Positions 1 to 4,754 of a DNA stretch of 6,595 nucleotides are shown here, in pieces (positions within the stretch are counted from its first letter, which is position 1; each line of letters starts with the position of its first letter). A program made the position numbers and the translations under genes. The notes beneath the pieces were generated by a model. It searched no databases, was not told the DNA's origin, and saw only the letters and a program-made list of their open reading frames with translations. The stretch is taken from NCBI GenBank assembly GCA_017431395.1, contig JAFRLD010000116.1, positions 1 through 6,595 on the forward strand, given 5' to 3'. The stretch comes from Bacillota bacterium. GTDB taxonomy: Bacteria > Bacillota > Clostridia > Peptostreptococcales > Anaerovoracaceae.

Positions 1-723
1 GGCGTGCTCGGTCTGGAAGCGGCTTCTGAGTTCCTGAAGACCGGACGCAGAGTGACGATCGTAGAGATGGCACCGTCCCTCATGGGCCGGCAGCTGGATG
101 AGACCGGTTCCCGGTTCCTGAAGGCAGCGGCTGAAGCGAAGGGAGCACGTGTCATCACCGGCGCCAACATCCAGTCCATCGAGGCAGGCGGCGTACAGCT
201 CGAAGGCGAAATGATCCCGGCTCAGCTGGTGATCCTCTCGACCGGAACGAAGGCCAACGTTCAGGTGCTCCAGACCGCGGGAGCATCCGCAGAGCGGTTC
301 GTGAACGTGAACGATCATATGGAAACGACCCTTCCGGATGTCTTCGCGGCAGGCGATGTAGCAGCTTGCAACGGCGTTTCCATCGGCATCTGGAACCAGG
401 CCGTAGAGATGGGCCGCGTAGCCGGTGCGAACGCGGTCGGCGATTCCTTGGTCTATGAGGGCATCACCCCGGCGGTCAGCTTCACGGGCTTCGGCATCGA
501 CCTCTTCGCTTTGGGAGATACCGGCAAGAAGGAAGGCGAGATCTACAAGACGATCGAAGTCGACGATCCGCGGCTCCTCACTTACCGGAAATTCTACTTC
601 CTGCACGATGTCTTCGCAGGCGCGGTCGTGATCGGCGACACTTCCTGCAGCGGCAAGGTGCTCGAGGCATACCAGAACAAGGCCGATGTGGAGACGACGC
701 TGGCTCTGCTGCACAAGTGGTAA
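1..723 (+). CDS. FAD/NAD(P)-dependent oxidoreductase, pyridine nucleotide-disulfide family (5' end missing)
   Basis: This is the C-terminal part of a flavoprotein that would pass electrons between NAD(P)H and a partner protein or small acceptor. The frame is open from base 1, so the N-terminal FAD-binding part lies upstream of the window. The visible part opens inside the NAD(P)-binding Rossmann loop (GVLGLEAA, normally preceded by more glycines), with an acidic residue ending the second strand (TIVEMAP). The second FAD-contact motif TLPDVFAAGDVA follows at about residues 110-121 of the visible part. A C-terminal dimerisation-like domain includes a KFYFLHDVFAGAVVIGD stretch. This pattern fits the rubredoxin reductase / NADH oxidase / NirB N-terminal group. 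I see no redox CxxC in the visible part. Stop to next start is 24 nt, so it is probably co-transcribed with the OYE-type gene and may be its electron partner (inference). No repeat insertion is seen here. Exact substrate unknown. Confidence 0.85.
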   Translation, partial: GVLGLEAASEFLKTGRRVTIVEMAPSLMGRQLDETGSRFLKAAAEAKGARVITGANIQSIEAGGVQLEGEMIPAQLVILSTGTKANVQVLQTAGASAERFVNVNDHMETTLPDVFAAGDVAACNGVSIGIWNQAVEMGRVAGANAVGDSLVYEGITPAVSFTGFGIDLFALGDTGKKEGEIYKTIEVDDPRLLTYRKFYFLHDVFAGAVVIGDTSCSGKVLEAYQNKADVETTLALLHKW

Positions 724-747
724 TGAAACCGGAAAAGGAGCGGATCA

Positions 748-2589
748 ATGGCAAAAGTGAGATTCCCGTTCGATCATTATAATATTGATACGCCTGAGGC
801 ATTTCGTGCAAAGGCTGGTCAGGCCGGTTATCAGATCCCGGTGAGCTCCGATCTGGGAGCGCTCCGTAAGTCTTTTTCCGTGGATGGCCACAGGTTCGAG
901 AATGCTATGGCGGTCCAGCCTTTGGAAGGCAAGGACGGATGCGCGAATGGCGCGCCTACATCTCTGACCCATGCCCGCTACGAGAAGTTAGCGGCGCAGG
1001 GGGCAGGGCTCCTTTGGGTCGAAGCTACGGCGATCTGCCCGGAGGGAAGGGATTCCCTGCAGCAGCTCTGGATAAACCGGGAGAGTCTGCCGGGATTTCA
1101 GCAGCTGGTACAGACCATCGATCAGGCAGCCGTTCAGGCCGGATACCGGCCGCCGTATAAGATCATCCAGCTGACCCACTCCGGAAGATGCAGCGTGGAT
1201 GCGTCGGGCATGCCGAAACCGCAGGCAGCATTCGCCAGTCCATATCTGGACCCGGCGATGGGGACACCGGAGATCGTGAGCGATGAGTACCTCGATCAGC
1301 TGCAGGAGCAGTTCGGGGAGGCAGCGGTGCTGGCCGCAGAAGCCGGTTTCGATGCCGTAGAGCTGAAGCTCTGTCACCAGTATCTTTTCAAAGAACTGCT
1401 CTGTGCTTATACCCGGCCCGGCAGATACGGCGGCAGTCAGGAGAACCGGTTCCGCTTCGCCCATGGAGCTATAGATCAGGTCCGGCGGCGCCTCGGGACC
1501 CGGATCGATATCGTCGTCAGGCTCAACGCTTATGACGGGATCCCATGGCCGTATGGTTGGGGAATGGCTAAGCCGGAAGGATGGAAGGTCCAGGGCGGTC
1601 CGGATGGAGTGAAGTGCCCGTACAGCAATGTCAATGCTGCATCGTCAATAGACGATATACGGACAAACTGGCCCGGAAACCCTGCGCCTGTGGTCATTTC
1701 AGAGGCGGAGAAGAGCAGCTGGCGGGGCAACCCGGAACGTACGCAGCTGGTCAGCGAAGGAGAAAGCAACTGGCACGGCAATCCGGACAACACCCGAATC
1801 AGAGGTGTGGTAGTCAGCAACTGGTCCGGCAATCCGCAGCGCGTCAGACTGACCGAGGAAGAAAAAAGCAATTGGTCCGGCAATCCGGATCACAACCGGA
1901 TCCGGCGGACCGTAGCCAGCAACTGGACAGGTAATCCACGGTTCTCAGAAAACCCGGCCTGCCCTCTGGCGCATGTATGTGCCCAGGCAGCGTCATGTGC
2001 CCAGGCGCAGGCAGGCTCTCAGGCATCAGCCGGGGCAGCCTCCCTTCCGACAGGGCCGATGCGGATCGACCTGACCGAAGTGAAAGAACTGATGCGGCAG
2101 CTCTATCGCAAAGGCATCCGTATCTTCAATCTATCCACCACCAGCCCACGGTTCGCGCCGGCGGGCAATGGATACATGGATAATTTCAGTGAAACGGCAG
2201 AAGTGGATCCATTCGCCGGTGTCAGCGCTCTGCTGGCCGCGACCAAGGAGATCCGCGGCGAGATGCCGTCCGATCTGAAAATCGTCGGGACCGGCCTCAG
2301 CTGGTTTGGCCCGTTCAGCGCCAGCGTGGGCGCCGGCGGGATCGAACACGGCTGGTTCGACATCGCAGGCTTTGGCCGCAGTGTCATGGCGGACAATCAT
2401 TTCATCCCGTCGATCCTGCAGGGGAACGATCCGGGGCGGACCAGCTTTTGCGTGGGCTGTGACCATTGCTTCGAGCTCTTTTTCGCAGACCTTCCCACCG
2501 GATGCGCCATGCGGCGCCCCGCCTACCGGGATCTCTATCAGGGGTCCCAGGCAGAGGGCCGGCTCGGAAGCGGGAAAGTGATCTATTGA
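748..2589 (+). CDS. OYE-family NADH:flavin oxidoreductase (TIM barrel) with a large in-frame repeat insertion
   Basis: This is a probable FMN-dependent ene-reductase of the Old Yellow Enzyme family, acting on an unknown activated alkene. Ribosome site AAAAGGAG at 733-740 lies 7 nt before the ATG. Family landmarks are KIIQLTHSGRCS (residues 138-149), DAVELKLCHQYLFKELL (202-218) and RYGGSQENRFRF (226-237). The barrel resumes at RIDLTEVKELM (439-449) and continues through IVGTGLSWF and FDIAGFGRSVMAD (537-549). A C-terminal cluster C568-x2-C571-x2-C574-x11-C586 resembles the [4Fe-4S] motif of 2,4-dienoyl-CoA reductase-type members, which I recall as C-x2-C-x3-C-x11-C, so spacing is one short. The protein ends soon after, lacking the C-terminal FAD/NAD domain of those enzymes; the upstream flavoprotein could replace it (inference). 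At 613 residues it is about 160 longer than expected for a stand-alone barrel of this type. The excess lies at about residues 280-438: a 17-residue tandem repeat followed by an Ala/Gln/Cys-rich stretch. Confidence 0.9.
   Translation: MAKVRFPFDHYNIDTPEAFRAKAGQAGYQIPVSSDLGALRKSFSVDGHRFENAMAVQPLEGKDGCANGAPTSLTHARYEKLAAQGAGLLWVEATAICPEGRDSLQQLWINRESLPGFQQLVQTIDQAAVQAGYRPPYKIIQLTHSGRCSVDASGMPKPQAAFASPYLDPAMGTPEIVSDEYLDQLQEQFGEAAVLAAEAGFDAVELKLCHQYLFKELLCAYTRPGRYGGSQENRFRFAHGAIDQVRRRLGTRIDIVVRLNAYDGIPWPYGWGMAKPEGWKVQGGPDGVKCPYSNVNAASSIDDIRTNWPGNPAPVVISEAEKSSWRGNPERTQLVSEGESNWHGNPDNTRIRGVVVSNWSGNPQRVRLTEEEKSNWSGNPDHNRIRRTVASNWTGNPRFSENPACPLAHVCAQAASCAQAQAGSQASAGAASLPTGPMRIDLTEVKELMRQLYRKGIRIFNLSTTSPRFAPAGNGYMDNFSETAEVDPFAGVSALLAATKEIRGEMPSDLKIVGTGLSWFGPFSASVGAGGIEHGWFDIAGFGRSVMADNHFIPSILQGNDPGRTSFCVGCDHCFELFFADLPTGCAMRRPAYRDLYQGSQAEGRLGSGKVIY
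1663..1938 (+). repeat. 51-nt tandem repeat (17 residues, core SNWxGNP), five full copies plus a partial
   Basis: The units start at 1663, 1714, 1765, 1816 and 1867, exactly 51 nt apart; a partial sixth starts at 1918. They encode residues 306-397 of the OYE-family protein. Each begins with a heptad: TNWPGNP, SSWRGNP, SNWHGNP, SNWSGNP, SNWSGNP, SNWTGNP. W, G, N and P never change, while the residue after W varies. The ten-residue linkers partly alternate: units 1, 2 and 4 end acidic (SEAEK, VSEGE, TEEEK), while units 3 and 5 have an Arg-Ile-Arg linker (TRIRGVVV, NRIRRTVA). The units are diverged in DNA sequence. The heptad DNA can contain a small dyad, clearest in unit 5: TCCGG-CAAT-CCGGA at 1876-1889. 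I do not recognise the motif as any named domain. Confidence 0.95.
1939..2058 (+). repeat. Ala/Gln/Ser/Cys-rich low-complexity tail of the insertion
   Basis: Residues 398-437 of the OYE-family protein form a biased stretch between the SNWxGNP repeat and the resumption of the conserved barrel. It contains two similar pieces (HVCAQAAS and SCAQAQAGS), matching a partly repeated DNA word GTGCCCAGGC at about 1979 and 1996. Cysteines 405, 411 and 417 are spaced six apart. No domain is recognised. It looks like a degenerate repeat or flexible linker and belongs to the same insertion as the upstream tandem repeat (inference). Confidence 0.6.
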
Positions 2590-2608
2590 TGGACATTTGA
2601 TATTTGAG

Positions 2609-2644
2609 GAGGCTTGTTACTTTCTGTGATGGGCTTCTTTTTTT
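2609..2644 (+). terminator. Candidate weak rho-independent terminator after the OYE-type gene
   Basis: GAGGCTT (2609-2615) can pair with GGGCTTC (2631-2637) if three G-U wobbles are allowed, with a 15-nt loop, followed at once by seven T residues (2638-2644). It lies 20 nt after the OYE stop codon and just before the next promoter, where a terminator is expected. The wobble-rich stem makes it weak, so readthrough is plausible. Confidence 0.4.
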
Positions 2645-2652
2645 GCATTCTC

Positions 2653-2668
2653 GTGAGCGAAGATTCAC
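2653..2668 (+). promoter_or_regulatory. Putative operator, site 1 (GTGAGCGAAGATTCAC)
   Basis: This 16-bp element has inverted GTGA/TCAC ends around 8 bp and abuts the -35 hexamer of the promoter at 2669-2697. A near-identical element in the same orientation lies at 2710-2725; only the central AG/GA differs. The preceding C is also shared. The TetR-family gene in the operon downstream is the obvious candidate binder (inference), giving autorepression. Confidence 0.55.
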
Positions 2669-2697
2669 TTGACGGTGTAAAGCCGCTAACGTACAAT
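2669..2697 (+). promoter_or_regulatory. Sigma-70-type promoter of the aldolase-tetR-dehydrogenase operon
   Basis: TTGACG (2669-2674) and TACAAT (2692-2697) are separated by 17 bp, each one mismatch from the housekeeping consensus. Predicted transcription start is near 2704, giving a leader of about 66 nt before the aldolase ATG. The promoter is bracketed by two matching GTGA-N8-TCAC sites, which suggests repression by steric block. Confidence 0.65.
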
Positions 2698-2709
2698 GAG
2701 GGTGAACAC

Positions 2710-2725
2710 GTGAGCGAGAATTCAC
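2710..2725 (+). promoter_or_regulatory. Putative operator, site 2 (GTGAGCGAGAATTCAC)
   Basis: This second copy of the 16-bp element begins a few bases after the predicted transcription start. Its centre is 57 bp from that of site 1. Including flanking bases the dyad extends to CGTGA/TCACG. A further half-site, GCGCTCAC, occurs at 2739-2746 in inverted orientation. Placement across the start region is typical of a repressor site; the identity of the repressor is inferred. Confidence 0.55.
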
Positions 2726-2770
2726 GAGAGATCGATAGGCGCTCACTGGAATATGGTCGGAGGAGAAAAA

Positions 2771-3820
2771 ATGATATACAAGAGAGAAGAAGCCGCATCC
2801 CGGATCCTGAAAGCCTGTGAAGTCCTGGTCAGAAAAGAGCTGATCGCCAGGACCTGGGGCAACGTCAGTGCGCGCCTTTCGAAAGACAGCTTTCTTATCA
2901 CACCAAGCGGCAGGGCTTACGAGACATTGACGGAAGAGGATCTGGTAGAGGTCAGGATCAAGAACCAGGAATGGGAAGGGGACATCAAACCATCCAGCGA
3001 GAAAGGGATGCATGCCGGGATCTATCAGCTTCGCCCGGACTGTGATTTCATCATTCACACCCATCAAGTCAATGCCTCGGCGATCAGTGTGTTGGGGGAG
3101 CATATCGATCTCACGTCTTTTTCCTCACGCTCGATCTGCAAGGAGAACGAGAGAGAGATCCTGGGACCGGTGGTTCCCTGCGCGTTTTACGGAATGTCCT
3201 CTACGAAACGGCTGGCTAAGAATGTCGTGCGAGCTCTGAAAGAATACCCGGAGGCGCAGTCTGCCCTGATGCGCTATCATGGGGCGGTCTGTTTGGGAGA
3301 GGACGATGCAGATGCACTCCAGGTGGCAGAGACTTTAGAGACGATTTGCGGGAGACTCTATGAGAAGCTTACCGGAGAGAAGCTCCACACGCGGGTCGGA
3401 AGCGGGACCAACTATCAGATCCAGAAGGGTGCGGGCGGCTACCGCATCCATACCTGGACGCCATACATCATGGAGATGAGCCTGCGGGGCAAGACAGTGA
3501 TGCCGTATCTGGACGACATGGCGCAGATCGGCGGGACATCGTTTCGGTGCATCCCACAGGATCCGACCCCGGAGCAGGTCAAGGCGGCTCGCAAAGGCAG
3601 GAATGCCATTTTTGTCAGAGGAGACGGGGCGATCTGTTTCGCGGAGAGGCCCGAAGAAGCGAAAGCGGTCGCCATCGTTCTGGAGAAAAACTGCCAGGCA
3701 GCCAATCTGGCCCTAAAAAAAGCCATTCCCCCGGTAGACAGCATCAGCGCGCGGCTTGAACGGGCCGTGTACCTGAAGAAGTATGCGAAGCTAAAGGACA
3801 AAGGAGATGGAGCATGCTAA
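2771..3820 (+). CDS. Class II aldolase/adducin family protein, two-domain form
   Basis: This is a probable zinc-dependent aldolase cleaving a phosphorylated ketose into dihydroxyacetone phosphate and an aldehyde, as L-fuculose-1-phosphate aldolase does; the real substrate is unknown. The start at 2771 is preferred because GGAGGAG at 2759-2765 sits 5 nt before it; an in-frame ATG at 2753 would place that ribosome site inside the coding region. The protein has 349 residues. The N-terminal domain has GNVSARL (30-36), TPSGR (44-48), catalytic-type E77 in PSSEKG, zinc-ligand-type H96 and H98 (IHTHQVNAS) and H170 (MRYHGAVCLG), so all expected catalytic residues are present. Residues ~220-320 resemble a second, degenerate aldolase-like domain (PYLDDMAQIGG; RNAIFVRGDGAICF) lacking the zinc histidines, an arrangement also found in other members. 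First gene after the promoter at 2669-2697; its end overlaps the regulator gene. No repeat insertion. Confidence 0.88.
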   Translation: MIYKREEAASRILKACEVLVRKELIARTWGNVSARLSKDSFLITPSGRAYETLTEEDLVEVRIKNQEWEGDIKPSSEKGMHAGIYQLRPDCDFIIHTHQVNASAISVLGEHIDLTSFSSRSICKENEREILGPVVPCAFYGMSSTKRLAKNVVRALKEYPEAQSALMRYHGAVCLGEDDADALQVAETLETICGRLYEKLTGEKLHTRVGSGTNYQIQKGAGGYRIHTWTPYIMEMSLRGKTVMPYLDDMAQIGGTSFRCIPQDPTPEQVKAARKGRNAIFVRGDGAICFAERPEEAKAVAIVLEKNCQAANLALKKAIPPVDSISARLERAVYLKKYAKLKDKGDGAC

Positions 3821-4584
3821 AGCCTTTGACACAGGAGCAGATCGATCGGATCATCGAAACAGGGATCCGGCATTTCGCAGACAAAGGTTTCGCCGGGGCC
3901 AATGTGAACAAGATCGCAGCGGAGGCAGGCGTCAGTGTCGGTGTGGTATATAAGTACTATCAGGGCAAGCAGGACCTGTTCCGGGCCTGCGTGGAGCGAA
4001 GTCTGGACTATCTGGACCGGGTGTTTGCTGAGACCCGGCAGCAGGGCGGAACGCTGATGGAGATGATCGGGAATCTGATCCGGCAGAACCAGATCGCCGC
4101 CCGGAAGCATCCGGAATATTTCCGGCTATATCATCAGATCACCGTGTCGGGAGCACCGGCAGGCCCGGAGAAAGAAGTGCCGGGGGGAGCAGAAGCCGGT
4201 TCGGTGGAAGAAGCCCCTGGGGGAGCACCGGCCGGTTTGAAGGGAAAACTGCCGGATGGAGCACCGGCCGGTTTGAAGGGAAAACTGCCGGATGGAGCAC
4301 CGACCGGTATAGCGGACCTGATCGAGGGAAGGTCTGCGCGGATGTATCGGGAGCTGCTTACGGCGGCGAAGGATGCGGGCGAGGTCCGTGCAGAGATGGA
4401 CCCGGCTCTGTTCGCCTTCTTCTTTGACAACCTCATGATGACGCTCCAACTCACGTACGCCTGTGAATATTACAGGGATCGGTACCGGGTGTACTGCGAT
4501 GACAAGATCACAGAGGGCAGGGCGCAGGACGAGAAGATCCGCAGCCAGCTCATGAAATTTATCGAGGGAGCATTGGGAACATAG
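3814..4584 (+). CDS. TetR/AcrR-family transcriptional regulator with an in-frame repeat insertion
   Basis: This is a one-component repressor-type DNA-binding protein, likely sensing a small molecule linked to the operon. Its ATG overlaps the aldolase stop by 7 nt and has AAGGAG at 3801-3806, so translation is probably coupled. The N-terminal helix-turn-helix is clear: FADKGFAGANVNKIAAEAG (21-39) followed by VSVGVVYKYYQGKQDLF (40-56). The ligand-binding domain starts normally (YFRLYHQIT, 102-110), is interrupted by a 12-residue repeat at 113-165, then resumes with IADLIEGRSARMYRELL and helices up to the C-terminus. Without the insert it would be about 203 residues, the usual family size; with it, 256. 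The insert appears to fall between helices of the ligand-binding domain. Likely target is the paired GTGA-N8-TCAC sites flanking the operon promoter (inference). Confidence 0.88.
   Translation: MLKPLTQEQIDRIIETGIRHFADKGFAGANVNKIAAEAGVSVGVVYKYYQGKQDLFRACVERSLDYLDRVFAETRQQGGTLMEMIGNLIRQNQIAARKHPEYFRLYHQITVSGAPAGPEKEVPGGAEAGSVEEAPGGAPAGLKGKLPDGAPAGLKGKLPDGAPTGIADLIEGRSARMYRELLTAAKDAGEVRAEMDPALFAFFFDNLMMTLQLTYACEYYRDRYRVYCDDKITEGRAQDEKIRSQLMKFIEGALGT
4150..4308 (+). repeat. 36-nt tandem repeat (12 residues, GAPAG core), four full copies plus a partial
   Basis: The units start at 4150, 4186, 4222 and 4258, with a partial at 4294. They encode GAPAGPEKEVPG, GAEAGSVEEAPG, GAPAGLKGKLPD, GAPAGLKGKLPD and GAPTG. 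Units 3 and 4 (4222-4293) are identical base for base, pointing to a recent duplication by slippage, while units 1 and 2 are diverged. Units 3 and 4 each contain the perfect 10-bp palindrome ACCGGCCGGT (4227-4236 and 4263-4272). The array sits inside the ligand-binding domain of the TetR-family protein and keeps its frame. Confidence 0.95.
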
Positions 4585-4595
4585 ACGAAAGAGTC

Positions 4596-4751
4596 ATGAG
4601 CGAAACGTGTATTTTAGCATATGATATGGGATCGACCGGCGTGCAGACCTGTCTGTTCCGGATCGGCGAAACGATCGATACGAACAAACGGGCGTTAAAG
4701 ATCGAGGAAAAAGAAGCAGAGAGAAAAACCGCTCTGGCGGAACAGGAGTAA
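4596..4751 (+). pseudogene. FGGY-family carbohydrate kinase remnant (internal deletion), 51-codon frame
   Basis: The frame begins ATG at 4596 and encodes about 27 residues that read as the N-terminus of an FGGY sugar kinase: CILAYDMGSTGVQTCLFRIG is the first ATP-phosphate-binding strand-loop (D-x-G-S/T-T) of the actin-like fold. Full kinases of this family are around 500 residues. Here the frame passes directly into a highly charged tail, DTNKRALKIEEKEAERKTAL, and stops at 4749-4751. The tail may be the native kinase C-terminus, which would mean an internal in-frame deletion of roughly 450 codons (inference), or unrelated sequence. The fragment cannot be a working kinase. It lies 11 nt after the regulator stop and 3 nt before the dehydrogenase ATG, and its last codons contain the dehydrogenase ribosome site. 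Its own ribosome site (GAAAGAG) is weak. Confidence 0.7.
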
Positions 4752-4754
4752 ACC

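Noticed and set aside
1530..1883. Long - strand frame across the 51-nt repeat
   Set aside because: A 51-nt period keeps frames open on both strands once one unit is stop-free; there are no start signals and the overlapping + strand gene is clear.
1663..1938. CRISPR-like array
   Set aside because: The units are contiguous 51-nt coding repeats with no unique spacers, and the frame runs through them.
2753..2770. Upstream in-frame ATG for the aldolase
   Set aside because: The ribosome site GGAGGAG would fall inside the coding region; it is ideally placed for the ATG at 2771.
4126..4454. Two - strand frames across the 36-nt repeat in the regulator gene
   Set aside because: Shadow frames produced by the stop-free repeat; the + strand TetR fold is unambiguous.
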